Below, in pieces: positions 1-8,866 of a stretch of 64,000 nt of DNA. The stretch spans positions 62,001-126,000 of the forward strand of contig NZ_JAIXUB010000026.1 in the NCBI RefSeq assembly GCF_027484205.1. The letters are read 5' to 3'. The stretch is from Flavobacterium sp. (lineage in GTDB: Bacteria > Bacteroidota > Bacteroidia > Flavobacteriales > Flavobacteriaceae). The notes under the pieces were generated by a model. It was not told where the DNA came from. It did not search any database and saw only the letters and a list, made by a program, of their open reading frames with translations. Within the stretch, counting starts at the first letter, position 1. Every line of letters starts with the position of its first letter. Both the position numbers and the translations under genes were made by a program.

Positions 1-161
1 TCCAACTCTTCACCAGCATCAAAAGATGAAACCGTAACATTGCCTGTTATTTTTTTAATAATAGTTTTACTGACAATTGCATTTGACATATACTCGATTA
101 TTTCTACTACTATATGAGTCTTTCCTTTTTCTAACTCTAAATTGTCATTTGGTTTTTTCAT
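1..161 (-). CDS. Cupin-like protein, N-terminal part only
   Basis: The reverse strand opens with ATG at 161 and stays open for 53 codons to the window edge, so the C-terminus lies outside. The N-terminus (MKKPNDNLELEKGKTH, then VSKTIIKKITGNVTVSSFD) resembles small Bacteroidetes cupin proteins, which usually continue into a metal-binding beta-barrel with a histidine motif. That part is not visible here, so the family call rests on the leader pattern alone. No promoter of the TAnnTTTG type is obvious upstream. Confidence 0.5.
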   Translation of the reverse strand, partial: MKKPNDNLELEKGKTHIVVEIIEYMSNAIVSKTIIKKITGNVTVSSFDAGEEL

Positions 162-406
162 CTTTTATTGAATAATTATTTTGTTGCTTTATTTCGAAAT
201 TAAAATTATTATCCTAAGCAAAGTTGATACTAAATAATTGAAAAAATATTACAACTAAACAGCAACAATTTACATAAATCACACTAGCATATTTTCATAG
301 AACTTTATGATATAAAAATCACTTAATCAATAATTTATATAAAGGTAACCTAAAATATATGGAATATTAGACTATTTAAGGATTTAATGATGAAACTTTT
401 TAGTAA
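162..406. other. AT-rich intergenic stretch without a recognisable gene
   Basis: This gap between the divergent cupin start and the sulfatase terminator is strongly AT-rich. I see no open frame with a signal, no RNA fold and no repeat. Confidence 0.6.
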
Positions 407-432
407 TAAAAAAGCGACTCTTCCGAATCGCT
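407..432 (-). terminator. Rho-independent terminator of the sulfatase gene
   Basis: Read on the minus strand, AGCGATTC and GAGTCGCT form an 8-bp stem (one T-G pair) around a GGAA loop and run into a T tract. It lies just downstream of the minus-strand gene ending at 448. Confidence 0.8.
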
Positions 433-447
433 CTAGTAATTTATTTT

Positions 448-2364
448 TTATTTATTCAATCGTTTGTCAATAATTCTATCCATATAATCTTGTAGAAAAG
501 CTTTGCATCGCAATTCTAACAAATCCATCTCTTTATTTCGCTTAGATATTAAGTTGGTATTCATTGCTTTGTCATTTTTATCATAAAAACCAATAGCTTT
601 TTTACCATCAAAAGTGCAAATATAATTGCCACTCATAAACAGGTAATTTTTTGAAGAATGTTTGATAACAAAAGGTGCAATTTGTTTATCATTTAACAAA
701 CTTCTACCCCAACTTCTGAATGGTTTTTCATAACCAATCATATCTAATAATGTTGGATAAATATCAATTTGTTGTGCCCAATCGTTATTAACTCCAACAT
801 ATTTTTCATTTGGTGTAAAAAATAAAATGGGAACAGTGTGCTTCATTGCTTCTTTTTTATATTCATCATAGGCAATAGTATTTCCATGATCAGCAACAAG
901 CACAAAAATAGTGTTGTCATACCATTTTTCTTTTTTCGCCGCAGCAAAAAACTTCTTCAAAGCCATATCAGTATATCCAATAGTTTGATGAATGTTTACT
1001 GTTCCTTTATCAAATTTTCCATCATATTTTTCTGGAACTACATAAGGTTCGTGCGATGAAACCGAGAACAATGTTGCCATAAAAGGGCTTTTCTTTTGGC
1101 TTAAAGTTTTATTGAAATATTGAAAAAATGGTTCGTCCCAAATTCCCCAAACACCATCAAAATCGGCATCATTATTATATTCGTTTTTCCCATAGTAATG
1201 GTCATAACCAAGGATATTTCCAAATCCTAAAAATCCCATCGAACCATTTGGCGCACCATGAAAAAAAGAAGTATCATAACCATCGCCTTTTAAAGTTGAA
1301 ACTAAAGATTCTATATCCTGTTTAGAATAAGCTGAAGAGGTAAAAGCATCTTTAAACGAAGGAATTCCTGCAATAATAGACGACATTCCATGAATAGATT
1401 TCCATCCGTTAGCGTAGGCATTAGTATAAATCATACTGTGTTGTGCTAACGAATCTACAAAAGGCGAATAACTTTTATAATTAGGTAATTTTTGTTCTTT
1501 GTTGAACGCACCAATGTATTCTCTTCCATAACTTTCTAATATAAAAATAACAATATTAGGTTTTGTTTTTGGATTATTTTTATACTGCTTTACAGGAATT
1601 AAAATGGAATCAACAACTTGTTTATCAACTAAATTTACTTTCTTAAAAGTATTCGTATTCCAAGTTCTAATGATGGCAAATGGTGTGTTTAAAACAAAAT
1701 CTGCTTGAGTTGAATTAGTAACATACCTACTTGCATCCAACAAATTAATTGGTCGTGTGCTCTTTCTAAAATCACCACGAATTCCACCCACACAAAGAAC
1801 AGTAATTAATAAAAAACCAGCTATTGAAGTTAAGAAATATTTGAATGATGGCTTGTGAACTTCTGTTGTAATCTTTACTTTTTTATACAGATAAATCCAT
1901 AAAAAAGCACATAAAAAAAACAACAAAAATACATGCCAATAATTTATCAAAAAGTTTAGAAACAGACCACTTTTATCCTCATTTTCCAAAGTATCTAATG
2001 AAGCGCGTGTACTTCTATTAAACGAATATCTGTAATAAATAAAATCAACAAAATTGAAAGAATACACTATTAAATTAGTAGTGAAGTAAAGATAGAAAAG
2101 TATTTTCTGATAGATCTTTTTATTGTTGATTACCAATGGGAAAACCGAAAAAATAATGAACAACGAATTGATGTATAAAATAGTTGTAGTGTCAAAAGCA
2201 ATACCATGATAACTCAACGACAGAAACTCTGAAACAGAATTTATTTCGATTAAATTTACGTTATAAACATAGAAAAGAATTCGAGCAATAAAATAAAAAA
2301 TATAGGCTAACAAAATTCTGTATGCTAGAACTTTATACTCATCAAATCTTGGAAACTTCTTCAT
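448..2364 (-). CDS. LTA synthase family membrane sulfatase/phosphotransferase
   Basis: A 638-residue membrane protein. About five hydrophobic helices fill the first 200 residues, followed by a periplasmic alkaline-phosphatase-superfamily domain starting near residue 266 (PNIVIFILESYG, metal-binding Glu). The candidate nucleophile region is GWKSIHGMSSI, where a Ser sits at the place of the LtaS catalytic Thr. The later metal ligands appear in LVADHGN. Family members move phosphoglycerol or similar groups, or act as sulfatases; Gram-negative homologues often modify periplasmic glycans or lipids. The substrate here cannot be read from sequence. It is a single-gene unit with its own terminator and a perfect TAGTTTTG box upstream. 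Confidence 0.85.
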   Translation of the reverse strand: MKKFPRFDEYKVLAYRILLAYIFYFIARILFYVYNVNLIEINSVSEFLSLSYHGIAFDTTTILYINSLFIIFSVFPLVINNKKIYQKILFYLYFTTNLIVYSFNFVDFIYYRYSFNRSTRASLDTLENEDKSGLFLNFLINYWHVFLLFFLCAFLWIYLYKKVKITTEVHKPSFKYFLTSIAGFLLITVLCVGGIRGDFRKSTRPINLLDASRYVTNSTQADFVLNTPFAIIRTWNTNTFKKVNLVDKQVVDSILIPVKQYKNNPKTKPNIVIFILESYGREYIGAFNKEQKLPNYKSYSPFVDSLAQHSMIYTNAYANGWKSIHGMSSIIAGIPSFKDAFTSSAYSKQDIESLVSTLKGDGYDTSFFHGAPNGSMGFLGFGNILGYDHYYGKNEYNNDADFDGVWGIWDEPFFQYFNKTLSQKKSPFMATLFSVSSHEPYVVPEKYDGKFDKGTVNIHQTIGYTDMALKKFFAAAKKEKWYDNTIFVLVADHGNTIAYDEYKKEAMKHTVPILFFTPNEKYVGVNNDWAQQIDIYPTLLDMIGYEKPFRSWGRSLLNDKQIAPFVIKHSSKNYLFMSGNYICTFDGKKAIGFYDKNDKAMNTNLISKRNKEMDLLELRCKAFLQDYMDRIIDKRLNK

Positions 2365-2389
2365 TATAAAATAACTAATTTTAAGGTTG

Positions 2390-2397
2390 CAAAACTA
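2390..2397 (-). promoter_or_regulatory. -7 box of the sulfatase promoter
   Basis: TAGTTTTG on the minus strand matches the Bacteroidetes TAnnTTTG element 25 nt before the start codon. No convincing -33 TTG is seen at the usual spacing. Confidence 0.5.
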
Positions 2398-2436
2398 CAT
2401 ATTTCACAATTATTATTTTAATTTTTTAATTTAATA

Positions 2437-2466
2437 TTGTGAATGATTAGATTATTAATTAATTTG
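2437..2466 (+). promoter_or_regulatory. Probable promoter of the acyl-CoA synthetase
   Basis: TTG at 2437-2439, a 19-nt spacer and TTAATTTG at 2459-2466 (one mismatch to TAnnTTTG) lie 17 nt before the ATG at 2484, implying a very short leader. Confidence 0.5.
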
Positions 2467-2483
2467 CATCAAAATTAACTCCA

Positions 2484-4262
2484 ATGACTTCAATTACGCG
2501 TCTTTTTGACTTTCCATACTATCAATTAGAAAAAAACAATGTTCCAGATTGTTTAGTAACCAAATACAATGGTGTTTGGATAAAAACCTCAACCCAAGAA
2601 TACATCGATAAATCGAATGCTATTTCTCGTGCTTTGTTGCGTTTAGGAATTCAAAAAAACGATAAAATTGCCATCATTTCTTCTTCTAATAGAACAGAAT
2701 GGAACATTATGGATATTGGTGTTTTGCAAACAGGAGCGCAAACCGTTCCTATCTATCCAACGATTGCTGCAGAAGATTATGAATACATATTAAATCATTC
2801 AGAATCAATTTATTGTTTTGTTTCAGATGAAGTTGTACTTCAAAAATTAAAATCCATTCAAAGAAACGTTCCTCTCTTGAAAGAAGTGTATTCTTTTGAT
2901 GAAATTAGTGATTGTAAAAATTGGAAAGAGGTTTTAAATCTTGGTGAGGATACCTCAAATCAAGATGTTGTTGAAGACCGAAAAAACAACGTAAAACCAG
3001 AAGAGCTTGCTACCATAATTTACACATCAGGAACCACAGGAAAACCTAAAGGTGTAATGCTTTCACACAATAATATTGTTTCTAATGTTTTAGATAGTTC
3101 ACCTCGAATTCCATTTGAAGAAGGAACAAGTCGTGCGTTGAGCTTCTTGCCTATTTGTCACATTTTTGAACGCGTAATTTTATACATATATCAATATTAT
3201 TCAGTAGCGATTTATTTTGCGGAATCAATCGACAAACTTTCGGATAATATTAAAGAAGTAAAACCAACCGTTTTCTCAGTTGTTCCAAGACTTCTTGAAA
3301 AAGTATATGACAAAATTTATGCAAAAGGCACAGAATTATCTGGAATCAAGAAGAAATTATTCTTTTGGGCAATTGACTTAGGTTTAAAATATGAACCTTA
3401 TGGTGCTAACGGATTTTGGTATGAAACCCAACTTAAAATTGCTAGAAAATTAATTTTCAGTAAATGGCAAGAAGGTTTAGGTGGCAATCTAACCGTAATG
3501 GTTTCAGGAAGTGCAGCGTTACAACCACGTTTAACTAGAGTTTTTGCCGCTGCAGGAATGCCTGTTATGGAAGGTTACGGATTAACAGAAACATCTCCTG
3601 TAATTTCTGTTAATGATATGAGAAATGGCGGTTTTAAAGTGGGTTGCGTTGGTAAAGTAATCAACAATGTAGAAGTGAAAATTGCTGAAGATGGCGAAAT
3701 TCTATGCAAAGGACCAAACGTAATGTTGGGTTATTACAAAGACCAACAATTGACCGATGAAGTTATTATAAACGGCTATTTCCATACAGGTGATATTGGC
3801 GAAATCGACAAACAAGGTTTCTTGAAAATTACCGATAGAAAGAAAGAGATGTTCAAGACTTCAGGAGGAAAATATATTGCACCGCAATTGATTGAAAATG
3901 CAATGAAACAATCCTTGTTTATTGAGCAAATTATGGTAATTGGTGATGGCGAAAAAATGCCTGCCGCTTTCATACAACCAAGTTTTGATTTTGTTAGAGA
4001 ATGGGCAAAACGTCATCATGAAGACATTGGTGATTTAAATGAAGAAATTGCTTCAAACCCAAAAGTAGTTGCCCGAATTCAGGAAGAAGTTGATGAAATC
4101 AATAAAAAATTTGGGAATTGGGAAATGATCAAACGCTTTGAATTGACACCTAATATTTGGAGCATCGATGGTGGCGAACTTACTCCTACCCTAAAATTAA
4201 AACGTAAAGTAGTACGAGAAAAATACAAAGATTTATACGATAAAATTTATAAACCTGAATAG
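2484..4262 (+). CDS. Long-chain fatty acid-CoA ligase (AMP-forming)
   Basis: A 592-residue ANL-superfamily adenylating enzyme that activates fatty acids to acyl-CoA via an acyl-adenylate. The P-loop-like signature YTSGTTGKPKGVMLSH lies near residues 180-195, the A5 motif GYGLTETSP near 370, and HTGDIGEIDKQGFLKITDRK, with GGKYIAP following, near 430-465. Length and order match the bacterial long-chain FACL/FadD15-like subgroup that carries a C-terminal extension. It is convergent with the histidine kinase gene, whose stop is only 10 nt away, so no separate terminator fits between them. Likely role: feeding exogenous or recycled fatty acids into lipid synthesis or beta-oxidation. Confidence 0.92.
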   Translation: MTSITRLFDFPYYQLEKNNVPDCLVTKYNGVWIKTSTQEYIDKSNAISRALLRLGIQKNDKIAIISSSNRTEWNIMDIGVLQTGAQTVPIYPTIAAEDYEYILNHSESIYCFVSDEVVLQKLKSIQRNVPLLKEVYSFDEISDCKNWKEVLNLGEDTSNQDVVEDRKNNVKPEELATIIYTSGTTGKPKGVMLSHNNIVSNVLDSSPRIPFEEGTSRALSFLPICHIFERVILYIYQYYSVAIYFAESIDKLSDNIKEVKPTVFSVVPRLLEKVYDKIYAKGTELSGIKKKLFFWAIDLGLKYEPYGANGFWYETQLKIARKLIFSKWQEGLGGNLTVMVSGSAALQPRLTRVFAAAGMPVMEGYGLTETSPVISVNDMRNGGFKVGCVGKVINNVEVKIAEDGEILCKGPNVMLGYYKDQQLTDEVIINGYFHTGDIGEIDKQGFLKITDRKKEMFKTSGGKYIAPQLIENAMKQSLFIEQIMVIGDGEKMPAAFIQPSFDFVREWAKRHHEDIGDLNEEIASNPKVVARIQEEVDEINKKFGNWEMIKRFELTPNIWSIDGGELTPTLKLKRKVVREKYKDLYDKIYKPE

Positions 4263-4271
4263 TTTGTAACC

Positions 4272-6248
4272 TTATAAACTTAATATAAAAGTAGTGCCTT
4301 GATTAATTTGGCTTTCCACTTTTATTTCACAATCAATTGCTTTAGCTAAATCACGGATTAAGTGCAAACCTAAACCTGACTTTATTCCAACTACTTCTTT
4401 GTCATCATACAAAGCTTTAAACTGGTCTTTGCTTGCGCCTGGACCATTATCTGTAATTGATAGAAATGAAACGTCATTTTCTTTCCATGCTTTCCAAGTT
4501 ATAGTTGGATTTGGTGTTGTAGAAAAAACATTTATAGCATTACTAGTCAAATTTCTAACAATGGTTTTTAGGTAATTTTCATCGGTAAAAATGGAAATAT
4601 TATCAGGGTTTTGATATTCAAATTCGATTTTATGATAGCCAGAAAAGACCTTTTTTGTATCTTCAAACAATTGATTTACTGAAACTTCTTTGGGTTGAGG
4701 TTTAAAGTTTTCCATCTGACCTTTACTCCACAGTAAAATATCTTCCATGGAGGAAAGTAAATCTTCTGCTCCAGAAATAGTTTTAGATTGCATTCGGTTT
4801 TTAGTTTCTTCATCTAACAATTCAGGACTGTCTTTTTGCAAATGAAGAAAATGAATCAAATTTGCAACCGGACTTCTTAAATCATGATTTAAAATGCTGA
4901 AAAATCGGGTTTTGGTTTTGTTCGCTTGATCTAATTCGGTATTTAATTGTTGTAATTTTTCATTGGTTTTTTTACGATTACGACTTTGATAAAATAACAA
5001 ACCTCCAATGATTGCTAACAACCCAATTCCGAAAAGGTAGAACCATTTTTGTTTTTCTTTTGCTTGAAGTTCGAGCTGGTTAATTTTTAGTTGCTTCTCC
5101 TTTACTTCTATTGTTCTTTTATCTTCAAGATTTTTGATAGTTTCTTTATTGTCTTGATTAAATACTGAATCATTGTAGGCTTTTGATAGTTCGATAGCAG
5201 ATAATGCCTCTTTAAAATTATTTTGTTTTTTTTCTAATTCATAAATTGAACCGTAGTCATTACTCAAATTTTGTAAATCATTATTTTCTTTATTTAACGC
5301 AATGGATTTTGTATAATATTCAAGAGCTTTTGAGTAAAACGCTTTTCTTTTGTTTAAATCATGATTAGTTATTGCTTTTATTTTATATACATCACCAATT
5401 CTACTGTATGTTCCTGATATGTTGTGTGGATCTCCAAATTCGTTGTTTAACTCCAATTGTTTTGTAAATATTGATAATGCTTTGTCATACTCTTTTCTTT
5501 CAAAATAAACACGACCTCTAACACCAAAACAAGATATCTTGTTCATTAAATTACCTAATTTATCATCAAGTAATTCAGCTTTTTGGATGAATTCCAAACA
5601 TTTATCATATTTTTTTAATTCAAAATAACACAATCCTATGTTGTGTAACCTCAAATTATCATCCTCTTTATATCCATTTTTACCAGGAATTGCTAAAGCT
5701 TTTTTCTGGTATAGTATTGATTTATTAAATTCGTTAGTATCGTAATATACAGAGCCAATATTGGAAAGTATTTTAGCTTGAATGATTTTATCATTACTTT
5801 TTTCGGCAAACTTTAACCCTTTGAAATATAATTCTAAAGCTTCTGGATAATTAGATTGTTTAGCTTCTATAATTCCAAGTCCAGAAAAAGAAAGTCCTAT
5901 CTTCGCATTGTCTTTAGAGTTTTTTATTATGAAATTAAAATTATCTTTTGCTTGCTTATAATCAGAGGTAATTAAATAAAAATAACCTAAGTTTCTTTTG
6001 GCATTAATTATTCCATCTAGGTAATCTATTTTTTTTGCAAATTCTAAAGCTTTTAGAGCGTTATCAAAATTCTTTTTTGGATCGATAAATTTATATTCGT
6101 ACGCAATCTGGTTAAGAATATCAATTCTTTCTTTCTCGGTTTTAATTTTTGGTAATTTTTTTTCTAATGAATCAATTACAAATTCACTATTTACTTGACT
6201 ATGTGAGAAAAAAGAAATAAATAGTACTATAAAAACAACATTTCTCAT
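4272..6248 (-). CDS. TPR-containing sensor histidine kinase
   Basis: A 658-residue sensor. A signal-like N-terminus (to about residue 18) precedes a long run of tetratricopeptide repeats (about 30-370) expected in the periplasm, a short coiled coil, one membrane helix near 402-420, and a cytoplasmic kinase core. The H-box is SILNHDLRSP with candidate phospho-acceptor His455. The N-box lies in RNLTSNAINV (about 565-570), the G1 box is DNGPGA (about 600-605) and the G2 box is GLGL (about 625). The start codon overlaps the end of the LytTR regulator gene by 4 nt (ATGA), so the two are translationally coupled and form one two-component system. The canonical HisKA-type core is notable, because LytTR regulators more often pair with LytS-type kinases. 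Confidence 0.93.
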   Translation of the reverse strand: MRNVVFIVLFISFFSHSQVNSEFVIDSLEKKLPKIKTEKERIDILNQIAYEYKFIDPKKNFDNALKALEFAKKIDYLDGIINAKRNLGYFYLITSDYKQAKDNFNFIIKNSKDNAKIGLSFSGLGIIEAKQSNYPEALELYFKGLKFAEKSNDKIIQAKILSNIGSVYYDTNEFNKSILYQKKALAIPGKNGYKEDDNLRLHNIGLCYFELKKYDKCLEFIQKAELLDDKLGNLMNKISCFGVRGRVYFERKEYDKALSIFTKQLELNNEFGDPHNISGTYSRIGDVYKIKAITNHDLNKRKAFYSKALEYYTKSIALNKENNDLQNLSNDYGSIYELEKKQNNFKEALSAIELSKAYNDSVFNQDNKETIKNLEDKRTIEVKEKQLKINQLELQAKEKQKWFYLFGIGLLAIIGGLLFYQSRNRKKTNEKLQQLNTELDQANKTKTRFFSILNHDLRSPVANLIHFLHLQKDSPELLDEETKNRMQSKTISGAEDLLSSMEDILLWSKGQMENFKPQPKEVSVNQLFEDTKKVFSGYHKIEFEYQNPDNISIFTDENYLKTIVRNLTSNAINVFSTTPNPTITWKAWKENDVSFLSITDNGPGASKDQFKALYDDKEVVGIKSGLGLHLIRDLAKAIDCEIKVESQINQGTTFILSL

Positions 6249-6952
6249 AAACTCAAATTCTCTTTATAACTTCTACCAATAGGAATAAGCATTCCATTGT
6301 TAAGTAAAAGTTCGTTAGGCATTCTTTTATCAATGTATTGTTTTTGAACTGCAAAGCTTCTGTGAATTCTAATAAATGATTTAAAATGAGGTTCTTTTAA
6401 TAAATTCCCAATACTTGTCAATACACAATGTCTTTTGGTCGAAGTAACAATTTTAGTATAATCCTTCAACGCTTCGAGATACAAAATATCATGAAGTTTT
6501 ACTTTTGTTTCTGAATGTCCTTCTTTAATATAAATAACATCGCCACCAATAGTTGATTCAAATAATTGTGCTTTAAGTTTCAACTCCATATAATCCTCAA
6601 TCTTACTCATCGTTTGAGTAAATCGATCGATTTTAATTGGTTTTACTATAAAATCTAATGTATCTAATTCAAAACTTTCTACGGCGTGTTCTGGATGTGC
6701 CGTTATGTAAATACAAACCGGAACTTCCATCGCTTTTTTACGAAAATCCAATCCGTTGAGTGACGGCATATCGATGTCTAAAAAAAGAATGTCTATCTTC
6801 TCTTTTTCTAATAATGGCAAAGCATCTTCTGCATTTTCAAAAACACCAATAATCTTCAAATTCGAAAACCTTTTGGCATAAGAGACAACCGTCAGTCGGT
6901 CAATTTCGTCATCATCGATAATTATACAGTTGAAAGGATTCATTTGGCTCAA
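6245..6952 (-). CDS. LytTR-family response regulator
   Basis: A 235-residue regulator: an N-terminal receiver domain (acidic pocket DDDE at 13-16, phospho-acceptor Asp59 in FLDIDMPS, later Thr in YITAHPEHA and Lys in DFIVKPIK), then a LytTR DNA-binding domain (about 135-232, with VKLHDILYLEALKDYTKI and FIRIHRSFAV). A second Met at residue 4 is an alternative start. It is the first gene of the regulator-kinase pair. LytTR domains typically bind two direct repeats about two helical turns apart. Exactly such a repeat lies 31 nt upstream, at 6983-7021, and recurs before two nearby transcription units, so these are its likely targets. Confidence 0.93.
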   Translation of the reverse strand: MSQMNPFNCIIIDDDEIDRLTVVSYAKRFSNLKIIGVFENAEDALPLLEKEKIDILFLDIDMPSLNGLDFRKKAMEVPVCIYITAHPEHAVESFELDTLDFIVKPIKIDRFTQTMSKIEDYMELKLKAQLFESTIGGDVIYIKEGHSETKVKLHDILYLEALKDYTKIVTSTKRHCVLTSIGNLLKEPHFKSFIRIHRSFAVQKQYIDKRMPNELLLNNGMLIPIGRSYKENLSL

Positions 6953-6982
6953 AAGTTTCTCAAATATAGAAATATTTTAATA

Positions 6983-7021
6983 AAAATGTTGTCTGTCTAT
7001 TTAAAATGTTGTTGGTCTATT
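6983..7021 (+). promoter_or_regulatory. LytTR-type direct-repeat operator, copy A
   Basis: Two 19-nt repeats, AAAATGTTGTCTGTCTATT (6983-7001) and AAAATGTTGTTGGTCTATT (7003-7021), differ at two positions and have a 20-bp period. They lie between the regulator gene (minus strand) and the metallopeptidase gene (plus strand). A -7-like GAGTTTTG at 7050-7057 starts 28 nt after the second repeat. Copies B (8222-8255) and C (9605-9637) share core, period and distance. Confidence 0.75.
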
Positions 7022-7073
7022 AGTGGTTTTGGCACTCTAATTTTTAAATGAGTTTTGCTTTAAAATAGAAATC

Positions 7074-7772
7074 ATGAAAAAAACAATTTTAATCATCACA
7101 ATTACTTTAATGAGCATAACAACTAATGCTCAAAAAAAATGGTTCACCGTTTATCAAGATTCAGTCGCGCTGTTGAATAATGCTAACAAAATCACAGAAA
7201 AATTTAAAAAAGAAGTTTACAAATTCAAAAAAGACGACAAATTTACCACTACAACTATTTTAAACACAACGCCTTATTTAATCTTTTTTGATGGAGAAAA
7301 CAAAGTAAACATTCCTTTATGGAGTCAAGTTTTGCCCGAATTAAAAGCGTTTACAAAAGAAGTTACTGGTAGCGAAGAAGAAGGCAAAAGAATGTTTGGT
7401 TTATTCTTTAACGGATTTTATTTAATTCACGAATATGGTCACGCTTATCAAGAAACTTATGATCATGAAAACAGCAAAGCAAGTTACCAAAACGAACATT
7501 TAGCAAATACAATTGCAATGCTTTATTGGAGAAAAATTGGCAAGAAGAAAGAACTAAAACAATGTTATAAATTGGCTAAAAAGATGTTTGCCAAATTGCC
7601 TAATCCTGTTCCAGAAGGAATCTCGAAAGAGGAATATTTTACTAAAAACTATGAAGAAGCAACTCAAAATCCTTTTGTGTATGCCTACATGCAATTTGGT
7701 CAGTTTATCGAAATTTATGAAGATCAATCATTGCCTCGTTTCGATGAATATATGAAATCAAAATTTAAATAA
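7074..7772 (+). CDS. Secreted putative zinc metallopeptidase (HEYGH)
   Basis: A 232-residue protein with a clear signal peptide (cleavage after about NAQ20). It holds an HExxH-type zinc motif, HEYGH at 119-123, inside a predicted helix (FYLIHEYGHAYQ). A second helix follows with NEHLANTIAMLYW, where Glu141 could be the third ligand, as in gluzincins. The rest is Lys-rich and unfamiliar, so the family is not named and peptidase activity is inferred from the motif. The gene sits 52 nt downstream of the direct-repeat operator, divergent from the LytTR system, and is followed after 8 nt by a DUF3592-like gene, probably in the same transcript. Confidence 0.75.
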   Translation: MKKTILIITITLMSITTNAQKKWFTVYQDSVALLNNANKITEKFKKEVYKFKKDDKFTTTTILNTTPYLIFFDGENKVNIPLWSQVLPELKAFTKEVTGSEEEGKRMFGLFFNGFYLIHEYGHAYQETYDHENSKASYQNEHLANTIAMLYWRKIGKKKELKQCYKLAKKMFAKLPNPVPEGISKEEYFTKNYEEATQNPFVYAYMQFGQFIEIYEDQSLPRFDEYMKSKFK

Positions 7773-7780
7773 TTTCAAAA

Positions 7781-8221
7781 ATGAAAACCAACAATCCCTT
7801 CATTATTGGGCTAACATTACTAATTTCTGGCATTGGAATTCTTATTTTTTGGGGTAGCGCTTTATACAAAATAATAGATTATTCATTAACTGAAACTACG
7901 ACAGAAGCCAAAATTATTGGATATAAAGTTAGTTCAAACGGCGCAAGAATGGTTAAAAGCAATAAGACATTATCTGGTAGAAGTCCGTTTTTTGAATTTA
8001 AAACTACAACTAATCAAACTATAAAAAGTTATAGCAAATCGCCGCAAATATTTATGCTGTTTAATTATGAATTAAATGAAGAAGTTGCAGTTGCCTATCC
8101 GATTAACAATCCTCAAAAAGCAATTTTAATTTCATGGAAGGAAATTCCCGGTTTGATTTTAATGATGGCCTTCGGATTAATTATAATGATAGTCAGTAAA
8201 AGTTATTTAATTAAAAAATAA
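7781..8221 (+). CDS. DUF3592-like two-helix membrane protein
   Basis: A 146-residue protein with one membrane helix near each end (about 9-33 and 123-143) and a beta-rich middle part (FFEFKTTTNQTIKSYS, EEVAVAYPINNPQKAIL), the usual plan of DUF3592 proteins. No enzymatic motif is visible. It follows the HEYGH protein after 8 nt and is likely cotranscribed. Confidence 0.7.
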   Translation: MKTNNPFIIGLTLLISGIGILIFWGSALYKIIDYSLTETTTEAKIIGYKVSSNGARMVKSNKTLSGRSPFFEFKTTTNQTIKSYSKSPQIFMLFNYELNEEVAVAYPINNPQKAILISWKEIPGLILMMAFGLIIMIVSKSYLIKK

Positions 8222-8255
8222 GTTGTCTTTCTATTCTAAATGTAGCTGGTCTATT
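8222..8255 (+). promoter_or_regulatory. LytTR-type direct-repeat operator, copy B
   Basis: TCTATT at 8230-8235 and 8250-8255 keep the 20-bp period of copy A, and the flanking bases also match (GTTGTCT before, TGGTCTATTA after). A degenerate -7-like AATATTTA at 8284-8291 starts 28 nt after the second core, the same distance as in copies A and C. The start codon of the T9SS-domain gene follows at 8312. Confidence 0.7.
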
Positions 8256-8311
8256 AAGTGTTTTTATAAAAAGATACTACTCAAATATTTATAATCATAA
8301 ATCAATAAAAC

Positions 8312-8779
8312 ATGCAAAAACTAATAATTATAAGCGTTTTAAGCTTAACTGGAGTTCAAGCCCAACAATCCGTAAATTCATCAGGTGGAAATGGTTCAGG
8401 AATTGGTGGAAGTTTTAGTTATACCGTTGGACAAATAGATTATGTAGCGGCAACAGGAACAAATGGTTCACTATCCCAAGGTGTGCAACAACCTTTTGAA
8501 ATTTTCACATTAGGAAACAACGATTATCCAACCATTCAATTGCAAGCCATTGTTTATCCAAATCCAACTACTGAAAATGTAAATTTATCGATATCCAATC
8601 ACTCTTTAGAAAATTTAGAATACGACCTGTATGATGTAACGGGAAAATTGATATCTCATCAAAAAATAACAGCTAATGAAACCCAAATTTCAATAGAAAA
8701 TCTTTCTGTTGGAAATTACTTTATTGCTGTTAATGAGAATAATAAAAAATTAAAAACATTTAAAATTATTAAAAACTAG
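8312..8779 (+). CDS. Secreted protein with C-terminal T9SS sorting domain
   Basis: A 155-residue exported protein. The signal peptide ends near VQAQ18. A Gly/Ser-rich stretch with SFSYTVGQIDY and SQGVQQPFEI is followed by a type A sorting domain (IVYPNPTTENVNLSI through GNYFIAVNE to the Lys-rich end), which directs passage through the type IX secretion system and attachment to the surface. With almost no passenger domain it resembles the small T9SS proteins common in flavobacteria. It is preceded by operator copy B, so it is a probable target of the LytTR regulator. Confidence 0.88.
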   Translation: MQKLIIISVLSLTGVQAQQSVNSSGGNGSGIGGSFSYTVGQIDYVAATGTNGSLSQGVQQPFEIFTLGNNDYPTIQLQAIVYPNPTTENVNLSISNHSLENLEYDLYDVTGKLISHQKITANETQISIENLSVGNYFIAVNENNKKLKTFKIIKN

Positions 8780-8799
8780 TTTAGGAATTTAATTCTAAA

Positions 8800-8861
8800 C
8801 TCTTAAACTCTTAAACTCTTAAACTTTTAAACTCTTAAACTCTTAAACTCTTAAACTTTTA
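8800..8861 (+). repeat. Octamer tandem repeat (CTCTTAAA) before a start codon
   Basis: Eight units of period 8. Three CTCTTAAA units are followed by one CTTTTAAA, and this 32-bp block occurs twice, the last unit being partial. The tract fills the gap between the T9SS-domain gene and the ATG at 8867, ending 6 nt before it. Unit-number changes would alter promoter or leader spacing. Confidence 0.9.
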
Positions 8862-8866
8862 TCAAA

